Assembly: GCA_963924555.1 (NCBI GenBank)
Contig: OZ004588.1
Coordinates: forward strand, 6,731,205-6,795,204
DNA length: 64,000 bases
Direction of reading: 5' to 3'
Source of the DNA: Crambe crambe
Taxonomy: Eukaryota > Porifera > Demospongiae > Poecilosclerida > Crambeidae
Shown here one piece after another: positions 1 through 16,200 of the stretch. The first letter of the stretch is position 1; every line of letters begins with the position of its first letter. The notes beneath the pieces are model-generated. The model saw only the letters and a program-made list of their open reading frames with translations, ran no database searches and was not told the origin of the DNA. The translations under genes and the position numbers were made by a program.

Positions 1-282
1 ATTGCAAGGGAAGAAACAGGAAATAAAAATACCTTAAGCGATGATGAAGTAGCTCAGGGAGTGATCGGTACTATTGTTCAGGTCATATATAACACCCTTA
101 CTGCCATCTCTAGCGCTCCCTTTGATGAAAATGCAATTGAACGTTTTCAAGCTGATATTGGTTCCAAGGTTTATGCAATATACAAGATCCTAAGTGGTCC
201 AGGGTTTAGCAACGACTCTTACCAACCCAAGCTGGGAGAGCAAGCTGATGAGCAGCTTTTCCCGGAACTCAAACTTAGCTAA
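1..282 (+). CDS. 3' end of a small unrecognised protein gene, copy 1 (cut by window edge)
   Basis: An open frame runs from base 1 to a TAA ending at 282 and encodes about 93 residues with no upstream start in the window, so the 5' end lies outside. The sequence is mostly helical and polar, with a motif IYKILSGPGFSNDSYQP followed by a Glu/Gln-rich tail ending in LKLS. The same tail, with a matching 3' flank, recurs at about 1343-1930, so this is one copy of a tandem duplicate pair. I recognise no domain and assign no function. The strongest support that it is real is the frame kept open here against the partner copy, where the corresponding frame is interrupted. Confidence 0.5.
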   Translation: MAREETGNKNTLSDDEVAQGVIGTIVQVIYNTLTAISSAPFDENAIERFQADIGSKVYAIYKILSGPGFSNDSYQPKLGEQADEQLFPELKLS

Positions 283-841
283 AGGCAAAAAGTGATTGAT
301 GTGCCAGACATATTTAGTGTGTGTCATTAGTTGAAATAATTATTGTTCCAATATTCAATTAAGAGTCTAAATAATAGCAGCTTAATTGGCTATATAAGCA
401 GCAAACCCTGCATAGAATCGCACTTATTAGAAGCTCCCCTCCCACCCACCCCTCTCCCAGAGTTAGCAGGTGACCTCGAGAAGTCACAAAGAGAGGACCT
501 TATATTAAATATCATACTCACTTATTAAAAGGGCCATGCACTTCTCTATAGCAAAGAGTCACATACAGCTAAATTCTCATGAGATAATCAACTATAGATG
601 GCTGTACATATATATATAGCTCAAGTGAGCTATTCCTATAATATTCACAAGAGAATCATAAATGTAATTCGCAAGCATGTATGTGTAAATATACTGATAT
701 AGTTTTTTGAAAAAAGAATAACAACGTTAGCTTGATACATGCTGGCTATTTTGTAAGGGCGTCCCAAACTCTACAGTATGTCATGAGTTTTATGATTGAT
801 AGAAAGATTATGAAAATTTTGGGGGTATTTTTTATTCTGCC

Positions 842-847
842 TATAAA
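842..847 (+). promoter_or_regulatory. TATA box of the second tandem small-protein copy
   Basis: TATAAA within CTATAAATGCAG lies 142 bases before the ATG at 984. A nearly identical core (GTATAAATGCAA) precedes the 273-residue secreted protein gene at 2763, so the two loci seem to share promoter design. Confidence 0.5.
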
Positions 848-983
848 TGCAGTCTGCTACTCTTACTTTCCCTCAAGTGAAGAAGAAGGTTAGCAACGAC
901 ATTTCATCAGCAAATATAACTGCACCATTTCTTCCTCCACCTGTAGCTTTCTCACATTCACACTCCACTCATTACGATTCAAG

Positions 984-1639
984 ATGCAAGGGCTTGCTCT
1001 TTTTCTTATAGCATCATTCTTCACTGTGGCCACTCTGCTCCAGTGGTGCCTCGAGCAATGGATTTTCTATCAGCTTTCCCATGTCCAAGGAAATTGAAAA
1101 CGAAAAGGCTTCAAGCAATGGATTTTCTGTCAGCTTTCCACTTACCAAGGAAGAAGAAATGGGAAACAAAAAAGCCTCGAGCAACAGGATTTCTATCAGT
1201 TTTCCTATGGAAGCAGAAATGGAAAAATATGACGATATTGTTAAGAAACTGTTCGATTTCATCCTGGATCGCATTCAATCCAAGGAAACGGAAAACAGAA
1301 AGGCTTCAAGCAAGGGAATTTCTATGATCAGGTTTCACTTGCAAGGGAAGAAACAGGAAATAAAAATACCTCAGGCTATGTTGATACTGTTAAGGAAGCG
1401 ATCCGCACCTTTGTTGAGCAGATATAATATGAGACCCTGTCAGCTCTCCGGTGCCGTTTACGAAAACTCAAATTAATATGCTTCAAGCAAATATTGGTAG
1501 CCTGGTTCAGGGGTTATACACGATCCTAAGTGGTCTAGGGCGTAGCAGCAACTCTTACCAACTTGAGCCAGGAGAGCAAGCCAGTGAGCAGCTTTTCCCC
1601 GGAACTCATTGGGTCATTGATTCTCTCAAACTTAGCTAA
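984..1639 (+). pseudogene. Second tandem copy of the small protein gene, probably decayed
   Basis: A possible signal peptide (MQGLALFLIASFFTVATLLQ) starts at 984, but it is not in the same frame as the repeat region that follows. That region (about 1048-1330) encodes three to four imperfect units of roughly 20 residues, of the type SSNGFSISFPMSKE with Lys/Glu-rich linkers. The distal part (1343-1639) is homologous to bases 1-282, ending again in a LKLS-type tail, but its frame is not continuous. I therefore call it a probable pseudogene. An unrecognised intron, or an assembly error in a still functional gene, would give the same picture. The TATA box upstream suggests recent function. No known domain was recognised. 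Confidence 0.5.
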
Positions 1640-1930
1640 AGGCAAAAAGTGATTCATGCATTGGAGTGCTACACAATAAAACTGTATAGGACTAATAATA
1701 GCTAGTCATGTGTGTCATTAGCTGTAATAATCATTTTTCCAAAATTCAATTAAGAGTCTGTGCTATTTTATTATTACTCTGATGTAATAATAGCAGCCTA
1801 ATTAGCCATACATGTGAAATAATCAGCCAAACCTGCATAAAATTGCACTTATTAGCAGCCCTTCCCCCACCCCCCTCCCACAGAGTTAGCAGGTGACCTC
1901 GAGAAGTCACAAAGAAACTTTATACTATTA
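1343..1930 (+). repeat. Direct duplication of bases 1-530
   Basis: The coding tail and about 250 bases of 3' flank match bases 1-530 in the same order, including the shared stretch AGCAGGTGACCTCGAGAAGT. This shows a segmental tandem duplication of about 1.35 kb spacing rather than repeat insertion. Confidence 0.8.
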
Positions 1931-2762
1931 TAGAGGTCACTTTTTAAAAGGGCCATGCACTTCTTTATAGCAGCTATAGTCATACTTTATTCAGTCCCAA
2001 AGATGACATGAATAGCTAATTATGTGTCCATGTGTGGTCACTATCTTTAGCTGGTGTCTGATCGTTTAGCAGAAAGATATTACATTTCTGCACGATTCCT
2101 GATATCAAAATTTATTGCACACAATGTATGACGAAAATAGCTGACACCAGGTATGCTTGTTGAGCTCACAGAAATCCCCCTCCAAATTAATCACAGGAGA
2201 AGTTCCAGAGTCTTTGCATCACACTGGGTGCCCAGGGTTATAATAATTGTAAGCAAAGTGAGTCACTAGGAGAGGGCCACTATTAAAATATTGTACATGT
2301 GTTTATGAGCGCAGAAAATTCTTCTAAATAAAAATTGAAGTAGGGATAGTATCACTCCTAGCCCTCCTAATTTCAATAACCATGCCTATATATACGTATT
2401 ATCATCCAACTTAAATCCCTACTCTTCACTCCCCCCCCCCTTCAGCAATAAGTGAGTCAAGTAACCCCTTACCCATAACCATCAATAATTCTGCAATCAA
2501 TGTGATTTTACTTTGATCAATAAGTTAGTCAATCTGGACGATGATTATCATAATAATAAAGTACCTTCCTAATTTTTGGGAAGTTCCACTGTAATTAGCT
2601 TTATTTTGGTGTTAAAATATATTTTTTTTAACTTACAAGAAAATTGATATAGCTGGCTCCAGGTAATATTTAAACACACCTCATTGATAACATTAGTCAA
2701 CAAAGAATGAAATTTGGGAAATTATTGTAAATTGAAAGGATTTGGGAAGACTTTTCAAATAG
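1931..2762. other. Intergenic, no gene seen
   Basis: This AT-rich stretch holds no ORF with convincing codon structure and no recognisable RNA gene. Its last bases form the promoter of the gene at 2873. Confidence 0.6.
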
Positions 2763-2768
2763 TATAAA
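2763..2768 (+). promoter_or_regulatory. TATA box of the 273-residue secreted protein gene
   Basis: TATAAA in AGTATAAATGCAA lies 105 bases upstream of the ATG at 2873, leaving room for an untranslated leader of about 75 bases. Confidence 0.5.
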
Positions 2769-2872
2769 TGCAACCATGCGCCTGCAAAGTCATCCAACAT
2801 CTCCAAGGCAGCATAATCTCTGACAGATAAAATAGAGCACATCCTCATTGGTACGTACTGAATTAAGCCAGA

Positions 2873-3694
2873 ATGAAGAAGATAGTCATTGTTTTGGTTC
2901 TGTCAGCATTCTTTATGCTGGGAACTGCTGCTCCTACTGATCTGGAGGTTAGTTTGAAAGAGCTGCTTGCTGAAACTGCTGGTGAGAATGTCAAAGTCGC
3001 TGAAAGTGAGGACCTCGGACAAAAAACTGCCTCCATCGAACAGGGAACCTTCAAAGAGTTGTTACGATCACTCTTCAATACATCTCTTAACTACCTCAGA
3101 AACCGATTCATTAATCCAGGAGCTTTGGAGCAGGTTATGCTTCAATCTCTACTGGAGAAAGAAGCAGAAATTGAGCAAGAGAACTTGAGGGAGTTAACAA
3201 GAAGAATTCTAGCATTATTGACTAATTATGCACAGAGCAAGCTGAATCCTCTGCAGGACAGAGAGGTGGCAGAAATCGAGCAAAGGAACATAAGGGAATT
3301 GGCAAGCCAAATTCTAACATTGTTGAATAATTACGCACAGAGCAAGCTGGGGCCAAATAGACTTCTACAGAACAGAGAGGTGGCAGAAATCGAGCAAAAA
3401 AACTTAAGGGAGTTGGCAAGTCGAATCCTAACGTTGTTGAATAATTATGCGCAGAGCAAGCTGAGTCCAAATACTCAAAGTTTCGTGGCAAGAAAAGGGA
3501 AAGCTCAAGCAGAAGAAGAGGTAAATGCTCAAGATGATGAAGTAATTGAAGATGAGGTTGTTGATCAAAAATATGTACGTCGTGGACCCATTCTAGGGGG
3601 CCCAAGTGAAGAAAAAATGGCTATTGAAGAGAGTTTCTTGCGAAAAATTGGTCCTCTCATCCTCAGAGGTATCCTTAACAAAATGAAAGGTTAA
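2873..3694 (+). CDS. Secreted protein with three near-identical helical repeats, family unknown
   Basis: This single-exon frame of 273 residues begins with a clear signal peptide (MKKIVIVLVLSAFFMLGTAA, likely cut after Ala-19 or Ala-20). Residues about 100-205 hold three repeats of roughly 38-45 residues built on AEIEQ.NLREL...ILTLLNNYAQSKL, each predicted to be an amphipathic helix with a Glu-rich start; a weaker unit precedes them at about 60-85. An acidic stretch (about 212-235) and a basic helical tail follow. The first ATG after the TATA box is in frame with the signal peptide, which fixes the start. Only one Met-rich or Cys-free region is visible: there are no cysteines in the mature part, so it is not a disulfide-rich effector. 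I recognise no family. A structural, lipid-binding or membrane-active secreted protein is possible, but that is inference from amphipathicity only. Confidence 0.75.
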   Translation: MKKIVIVLVLSAFFMLGTAAPTDLEVSLKELLAETAGENVKVAESEDLGQKTASIEQGTFKELLRSLFNTSLNYLRNRFINPGALEQVMLQSLLEKEAEIEQENLRELTRRILALLTNYAQSKLNPLQDREVAEIEQRNIRELASQILTLLNNYAQSKLGPNRLLQNREVAEIEQKNLRELASRILTLLNNYAQSKLSPNTQSFVARKGKAQAEEEVNAQDDEVIEDEVVDQKYVRRGPILGGPSEEKMAIEESFLRKIGPLILRGILNKMKG

Positions 3695-5311
3695 GAGTTG
3701 AATCAGCAGCCGAACAAAAAGTAACTGATTACTGTATTTAATCCATAGTTATAGTAGCGTTAGTGAACAGAAAAAAAGACAATAACTCAATAACTTTTAA
3801 TCATCGTTCATTAAATTTTGTGTATTATCTTTATCAAAATCATTAGTATTTTTATCTCCAAAAGAAAGATTTGAGTGAATAACATGAAATCTCTGTAGTT
3901 GTGCATGCTGTACGTGCATTGTCCGTGTTCTAGTGCCTGCATGCATGCATGCATAGTCACGGTTTATTGCAAGGCTCAAGGCAGTGGCTGATCTCTTCAA
4001 ATGAAGATCCTCTTACTATTAGTTGCTCAGAGTCAATAGACAACTAAAAGAGAGATTTTTCTTTCACACTATACGCAAGGAGGGAGCACATCCCCACCCC
4101 CGTATTGTGGCCACATGGACATCATGCAGATTCCCCCTTATAAATTTCTGGATCAGAACCTGCAGCCCCGTTTACACATACTTAGATTATAATCCAGATT
4201 CAACTTGGATATGAGTTCAGTCCACACACTCTCTCTTGTAAAGTGAATTACATAGCACTATATTACACTGTTAAGTTGTAAACACTTAGGCCCGTTTACA
4301 TCAATTCGGGTAGACTAATCCAGATTCAATCCAGAAACCTTTGGGCTGCTCCCTTGGGAGCCAATGATTATTGATGCTTTTAAACTATAAGTTCTTGCAC
4401 AACGTATCTTATCTATTGCCGTCATGATTTCTTCACAAACAGTAATTCTAAGACTTAATTTGTAAACAAGTCAATAGAGGATTGTTTCAATATGTATACG
4501 CACTAAGACCTCAGTATTTAGCAACCAAGAAGAACTTGTTTAGAAAATGTGTCCAATTGAGAGTATTAGATATACCGTGACTAACATGATATATGTAGTA
4601 CTTGGAATGGTTATTTCCCCATAGTCATGAAGCGACTATGTGCTTACTCAGCAAGCGATGCAGAGTACTTAACACACATGCAGTATGTACGTAACATGCT
4701 ATTTGTATGTATGCTAGTTATCATGAGTGCATATACTGCATAGTTCTCATGTGGAGATTCATAAGCATTAATGGGATTATGCTTGCAGTATACAATTTAT
4801 AGAAACTGGTTTATTGAAACTAGGTGTGTCAGCATAACAAAATTAGATGATCATGCTTACAGTACATGTTTTAGAATTTGGAGTAATCTTATAAGTAGCT
4901 ATAATTATCAGTCTAAAGAGTTCAAGTTTCAAGATCACAGTGGAAACTCTGAACAACAACCCCCTCCCCCAAAGAGTGACCAAACGCTCTACAATGGTCG
5001 GTCATTCCCTTCCCATAGAATCTCCAAACCTTCTAAGAGTGGCTAGTTGAGCCTGTATAATTATTAGCTAAGGGGACAAATTTGACTGAATGAAATAAAT
5101 AAAATACAATCAATGATGATGAGTTACTAGCTAGTGGACTGAATAAATAACAATTGTCAAGAATCATTCAGTGCATCCCTCAAAGGTCCATACAGCAGTA
5201 TATGAATACTGAACTACACACAGAACAATGCTAATGATGGATAATGTGCCATTGCAGATCTAACACTAATATGATATATGGCTGATTGAGTTTACTTACC
5301 TAACTGCATGG
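3695..5311. other. Intergenic, no gene seen
   Basis: No supported gene. Two diverged copies of a short motif containing CCCGTTTACA and AATCCAGATTCAA occur near 4165-4205 and 4290-4335, probably remnants of an old repeat. Confidence 0.5.
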
Positions 5312-5317
5312 TTTATT
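5312..5317 (-). terminator. Polyadenylation signal of the alternative oxidase gene
   Basis: AATAAA on the minus strand lies about 35 bases downstream of the AOX stop codon. Confidence 0.55.
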
Positions 5318-5349
5318 ATCAATAAAATTAATGTATGTTTTAGTTCTCA

Positions 5350-8730
<3,381 letters not shown>

Positions 8731-8909
8731 TAGCTCAGATCAGCTGTACATAATAATTATTATTAATTTCTATAAACGCCGCGCATGCCTTTTATACCAA
8801 AAGTTTTAATTACATTTTTGTGGTAATAATACTTGGACTGTATTGTTAATTACATAGATATGTACAGTATCTATGATTGTTATGACTAGACTGTCTGGTG
8901 CTGCTCTGA

Positions 8910-9235
8910 TTAACTGCTTGCAAAGGTTAGGGAGTTCAACATCTGTTGTGTTTTGATGTCATTCTTCAGGATGTTGGCTTTGGTGCCACTTATCATATCC
9001 ACCTAAAATAGGAAAAAAAGAATGATGATGCAATCATAATGCAACATTGAATAAGCTTAAGTTGAAAGGCTACTATTTACATTATGATTACATAACATCT
9101 CCTTACAGCTGCCAAACTGCAAAAATTTTCTCACTAGGTTTAATCACTCCTAAGTAAGTGTAAGTTACCTGCTCATTTATTTTGGCCTCTAGTTCCTTCA
9201 ATTGGGCTCTCAGTGGCTGCAACTCTTTATCTGTG

Positions 9236-9290
<55 letters not shown>

Positions 9291-10200
9291 TACCTTGCTT
9301 TATGCTATAAAATTTAATTACCACATCCTTTCTACATACTACACTAACTTAAGTACAAGCTTCCTGGCAAGTTTTGAGTGACAGACACTCAGTGAACCCA
9401 CTGACCTCTGCTCCATCATTAGGGCTTCAGCATGTTTATTATTCTCAGACTCCCACATCTCCAGTTCCTTCTGCATACTGTCAATATCCTCCTACATAAA
9501 ATATAATAATGTGGAATGGGATGAAGAGATCCCCAAAGTTTCAAAGTATATAATCATAGCTATAAATTCATTCAGCACAATGTCATGCGCTTAGGATTTG
9601 AAGCAAAATTGCTCTATCAAGCTCCGAATTTCACTTAGTCAACCAACCTGAAAACTTCTGTAACTAAAGAAGTGAAAGAAACTACTCACACACATAATTT
9701 GCTTCATTAGAGTTACATATGAACCCTAAAATCACTTATAGCAGTCATAGAGTTACAGTTTGTATTACAGAGTCACTCAACGAAAAAAATAACATGAACT
9801 TTGTAATGTACCTGAACATAATCCATTATCTTGCCTAGAGGATTAGCACTCTTGCACAAGGTTTGGATACTGGATTGTAATTTCTCAATCTATATAAATA
9901 ATCATAAATAAACAAACAAACAAATAAAATTGGAGAGGCCCTAGGGATTCCCATCTCTCTCTAACCTCCTTAGTGACCATTTCTCTTTCCTTTCGTCGTT
10001 GTGCCTCATTGATGGTGGGGAGGAGAGTCTGCTCTTGAGATTCCTTGCCAGTAGTGCCTTCCAAATGTTCCTTCATTGCAACTATATTCTTCGTTAAAGC
10101 ACCTAAAGAAAGAAAGAGATAGATAGATAGATAGAAAGAAAGAATGGAAAGAAGGAAGGAGGAAAGAAGGAAGGAAGGAAGGAAGGAAGGAAGGAAGGAA

Positions 10201-10258
<58 letters not shown>

Positions 10259-13200
10259 AAAATAGTGTAATTTGCATTGAAAATTCTGTAAATACCTTCA
10301 GGTTTGTCATCTGATATTCCCTCATTTGTGGTGACAAAGGTCTCCTCAAGAGGCTGGGCCAATGGTTTAGACTCCTCTACGATGAACTGGTCATCATCAT
10401 CGTCACCCATGTTATCACCACCTCCAGTATCCATGATCACTGTCGGAGGCAGATCATCATCCAGTTCACCTCTGATTATGCACAAAATTAATTGAAGGCA
10501 TTTGGTTGAACTAATGAGTAGTGCTCATGCTGTCATACCTGGTCAGATGTAGCAGATACATACAGGGGTTTTGCAGAATTTACAACAAGAATATGCTCAA
10601 ATTGTTGTGATAGAGCTATACTGTTGTGGTCCAGGCCTATTGTTTTAGCTACCACTACTCTGCTACTATACTTCCAAAATTAACAAAGATTTTGCAAAAC
10701 CCTGTATGATAAATTTTGCTTTTAACACATTATCACCTTCCAACCATGAAAATACTTATAAAACATTGCGGGTATTATGATGAAATACATTTATCATCTA
10801 ACATGGATTCTGATCCCATTGTTCCTTACTTACATAAACCCATCTCTTCTTGTTATTATAATAGCCCCTAACACACCACTGTAAGCAGAACTATTTCAAT
10901 CCTGGAGCTAGCAAGCATCATATAATTGATATACTGATTGCTTGCGATAGTATTTTTTAAATTAATGATTGTAAAGTAATACCTGACATCTCCACTGGTG
11001 GGTCTGAGTGACTTGGTAGCCGTGGTTGCTTCCAAATTCCTGTTCATTAGACTGTATAAGGGTTGAACAATGTACCATCACAGTGGAAGTATTTATTTAA
11101 TTATAAATATTCCATATATTGATAGATTGCTACTGGCAAAATAAAATGCAACCATTGATAAGCCTTACTTTTCTACTGGAGGTGAGGATGGTTGGCGTTT
11201 CAAATGAACATTTTCATCCTCAATTTGCTCATCAGCAACCTCTAGTTCCTCCTGTGGTACAGAGCGTTTTTTTTTCCTTGATCCCTTGGCACATGGAGGA
11301 CGATCAATTTTGGCATCAGCATTTGACGCTTCTTCCTCACTTGCAACAGGGGGATCACCCTGCTCATTTGTCTCCAAAGGAGGCCTCGTACGAGAAGGCT
11401 AATTAACACAAAGTAGAGCACCAAGTAACTAAACAGAAGTGAATGTTTGATCTGATGTTACATAGGCACTCAACCTTAAAAGTGAAGAGAGTTGTTTTAA
11501 TACAAAAGAGTTGGAAAAGAAAGAGCTGTTTTAATACAAGAGAGTTGGAAAAAGAAAGACTTTCACCAAGATAGCAATGAGTCTGGATAAGAGTTACAAT
11601 GAAGAGTGTTTAATGGTGCTTTGTAAAACGATTAGATATTCTGAAAATTCGACAAGAGAGAAGTTTATGAGATAGGAAAAAGAGAGAACGAGCTGTACCT
11701 TCCACGAAGATAGAGAGAGATTAGATATACTGCAGACAGTGAGTTCGACAAGAGAGCGAGAGAGAAAGGAGAGAGCGAGATTATACTTACCCTATGAACT
11801 GGTCTAACCAAGTCGCTATAGTAGTCTTGGAATTGATGTTGACTTTTGCTCTGCAAAGAAGACTGGCTGTCTTTTGCTGTGGTTTCTTCCTATACCATGC
11901 AAGTAGTGTAGATCTCAAATGAAAGTTATTATTGCTTCCTTCCAACTGAAAGGTGGGTGGAACAGTTTTATGATCTGGACTAGACTATAAGCTAGAATAT
12001 GGCCACTATATGACACAAAGTATTATTATTATTATTAGTATTAGTATTAGTATTATTATATGCATATTTTTTATTATTATTGTTACAATTATAATATTTT
12101 GCTCACCTTATGACCTTTACTTCCTGAGCGCTTCCTGCTATCTTCTTTTGGCTGTTCTCCTTTCTCCATCTTTTCACCAGACACAGCTTCCATCTTCTCA
12201 CCAGACCTTGATCCCATCTTCTCAGCATTTGCTTCCTTACTACTCGCTGATCCTTTCTTCTCGGCTTCCTTACTCATCAATTCTTTTTCTTCCTTACCTT
12301 TCTTCTCTTCCTTACTCACTCCTCCTTTCTTCTCACTACTTGCTTCCTTTCCTTTCCTATCAGATCCCTTCTTCTCTGCTCCTCTCCTCTCACTACTTGC
12401 TTCTTTACTCACTCCTTTTTTACTTGCTTCCTTATTCACTGATTTCCCTTTCTTCTCTCCGCCTCTCTTCTCGCCACTTGCTTCTTTACTCACTCCTTTT
12501 TTCTCTAATCCTTTCTTCTCGCCACTTGGTTCTTTACTCACTCCTTTTTTGTCTAACCCTTTCTTCTCACTGCTTGCTTCCTTACTCACTCCTCCTTTCT
12601 TCTCCAATCCTTTCTTCTCACTGCTTGGTTCTTTACTCACTCCTCCTTTCTTCTCCAATCCTTTCTTCTTTTCACTACTTGCTTCCTTAGATCCTTTCTT
12701 CTCAGTTGCTTTCTTCTCACCATCACTCGCTCCTTTCTTTTCTGTTCTTTTTTTCTCTGCTGTTGATCCACTCTCAGCCTCTCTATCACCCAATCGTTAC
12801 AATATAATTATTATATTAATCATTATTCTTATTTAAGATTTTAAATTAAAATCTTTATAACTGCCCTAACTCTTTGATTGAGACTTAATTAGGAGTCTAG
12901 TTGCATTCCCCCATAATACTACACGATCATACCCCTTTTTCTTTTCCTTTGCGAGTTTCTCAGTAGGCTTCTCTCCAGCTAACACTTTTTTTATAGCAGC
13001 AGAAGAATCTTGCTGCATATTTAAAACATTCTGTTACTAGTTTTGATAATGAAATGTATGATTTAAAAAAAAAGAAGACTATCTTATGGAATCTTTGTAG
13101 GGGAGGGAGTTAACGTTCAAAAGCACACTTCATATTTAAAGAAAGTTATTGTTACATGCAATATAATTATATAAAATTGCCATTAGGTATCTGCTGATCT

Positions 13201-16200
13201 TCAGAAGTAGTGCTAAGTCCCACTATTATTATGGCTGCATGTGCTATACATGTATTGGGACCTTATCAAGGAGAGCAGTACCCAGCATCTGTAGGAATTC
13301 ATTGGTTCTCTCTGGTTCAGATCCAGCCACTATTTTAGATGGTTTGACCTTCATCAATTCTCCAGTGGTAAATGCTGTAAGTTAAGCATAATCAAATTCT
13401 AGTTCCAATAGTTATAGTAAGTATACATAACTTTGACCAATGAATACAGCTACTTTTTTTAATGGTGACCTTTTAAATAATGACCTTTTGGATGTGTTAC
13501 TATGGAAGAAATTACTAGTAGCTACAGGGCTTCATACAGGATTTCGGTTGGAGAGAAGAATATCCCCAGGACGTAGAGTCTCTATGTTATATATATACTG
13601 AGGACCATTACATAAGTGATTTGTAATTAATTTAGCAGCCACAGAAAAGTTTTCAGTACACTATTGCCATGCCTTCACCATTCATTAAAAGATATTATTT
13701 CAAGCAGAAAAATAGCACTTTATTATTGAGCTTGGTTACTGTAGTAGTAAGTATCAATCGATCTCGTAGATCTGATATGCATAACGAATAATTGCCTAAG
13801 GCTGGATGCATGTCATCCACGAAGAATGCACCTCTGTCTAGGTTCACGAGTTTGTTAGTTCTGGAACAGGCTGAGATGTGTAGTGATTCTTTAAATTTAT
13901 AGTAGGCAATCATTCAAATTTGAATTGTCATATCACTGAAGAAGATCCACGAGATTGAGAATTCTATTGATATTTACCACTACAGTAACAAAGCTCCAAC
14001 TGACTGTAGTAATGAAACATAACAGAAATATCAGTTTGAACTATCCTAGTTAAAATTAGTATGGTATCATCGGTAGCTACAACAGCACTGTCAAAAAACA
14101 TCGGAAGGAGATGTTTCATTACAACAAGACACATGCACATGTAGCTATAGGCTTAGAAGATGTGGAAACTCCCTATTTTGTGTAATAAATGGCTCTGATA
14201 TCATTAAAAGATGGTAAATCCCCATAATAATTATTGTGACCAGAAAAGGGACCTCATCCCAAAAATTGTCAGAGCATGTTAAAGTTTACAATCTACATAC
14301 ATATGATAAGGAAACCTATGGAACCATGAATATTTAATTTTTTTACTTAAAAGGTCCCTTTCCTAAATCTGGTCACATAGATTGATAATAATGGGTCATT
14401 GTTATAAATTATGCACTATGTGAACTTAATTGTGTCATTTTCCTGTACAACACTCATACATTAATGATTTTGGAGTTGTCATTATTCTCTTTAGTCTCAG
14501 AAATCTCCCTAAGAATTTTCCTGTGGTTTCTAATACAATTGTAAACCATCACAGGAAGTAGCTAGCACATGTGTATAAAAGTGTATTATGACAAGTTCTA
14601 ATCAGCAATTTCTTCAGAGATGATGGCCAAAGCTATCATAAGTGTGTTTTGTATTTTGCTGGTTATAGCCAAGCAAGGGAGAAGCCAGCAAGGTGATGGA
14701 ATGGAAGAAGCAAGTGAATCTTCCATGGTGAATTCAACTGACAGTAATGGACAGGACCCAGCTACCACCGACAGTAATGGACAGGACCCAGCTACCACCA
14801 CTCATACTGGTATGATGTATGAAATATATAGAGCTAGCTAGCTACATGAATGGCAGCATTACTGGCCCAAGTTCTAATCTCACTGAGGCCTGCAAACTTA
14901 ACTTAATGCAGTGTTCCCGGGCTTGTAAGTTAGAGTCTGATAGTTTCCTATTCCAAGCCTCATCAACTTAAGTACTAGTAGGATTATAACTTAGTCTAGA
15001 CTGTGCAAACTTTAGAATCTAGCAAGGCTGACTTCAATAACAACTTAGAATCTGATAGCTATTCTGTGCCTCCTTGAAAGAAGCTTCCATTTCATGCACC
15101 TCAATAACTGAAAATGTGTGTACAGAAGTGACAATTCATATCATTCTGATCCCTTTCCTCTCTTATCAGGATGGAGAAGGAGAGATTACTACAAATTCTT
15201 TGAGCAAGAAATTCTTTATGAGGTTATGGCAGCAGGAATGCTAGGAGCCATAGCTGTCTTGGTAGCTGTGACAGTATCTCTTATATATATCATCAGAAAA
15301 CGAAGAATAGGTATGTTTACTCTGATGTTATAATAGTACATGATTCATTTTTTGCACAGTCAGAAAGAGTAAATAGCTAAGTCCATATAAACAATCTTAC
15401 TCGTATACATGACCAAGCAATTTACATTATAATGTTATCAAATCATTAGTTTGTTCATAGAGACAGAACAAGTCCAAACTAAGTCCTAACAAGCATCTTA
15501 TATGTACTCAACCCTTCTACACTAGTCATTACTCTTGCAGGTTCTCCAAAACAGAATCGAGAAAAGGAGCCTTGCCACTCTAAAAAACCAGTTGCTCCCC
15601 ATAACAACACGAGAAGCTGCTCTAATACTAAGTCACATACACTGATAACTATGAACATCACAGATGAAGAATCACCAGCTCACATCAATCCTGTCCCAGA
15701 AAGCGAAGGTATACCACAATCATATGCTATTCTCAATGATGTTGATAGCACAAAGAAAAGTAAAACCCCTTGTGAAGGCAAGTGTCACTACCTCACCAGA
15801 TCATTCAGTGATAGTTTAGTAAGAGGAAAAAGTGATCCTGTAAGGATCAATATGGAAATGCTGGACAATAACAAGATCACAACTCTAAATTCCAGGCCTA
15901 AAGCTTTGAGTATTTCTAGTCGTCCACCATTGGCTACACCAAACCAGACCCCACTACAACAAAGACCTTGTACTCTGCCACTCGGATCACCATCTGATAA
16001 AAGCAGTGTTTCACCAACTCCAGTAACATCAGTAAAGGAACACTTCAATTGTAGGCTTTATAGACTCTTTCGAAAAGCTCAAGAGAAACAAATCGAAGAC
16101 TCCACTGAAGCTAGTTATGTTAATGATGGATTGGGTCCCTAAACGATCCTTTTGATATCATTCAATCTTTATCTGCACAGAGTATACCCCTTTATTATGT

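Noticed and set aside
9885-10485. Minus-strand frames of about 155 residues with FLSFFLS and SFLPSFLP runs
   Set aside because: They read through the IFT54 intron 10 purine repeat; the real coding parts are exons 10 and 11 on either side.
12010-12690. Plus-strand 226-residue Ser/Leu/Tyr-rich frame
   Set aside because: It is the antisense of the repetitive Lys/Glu exon of IFT54.
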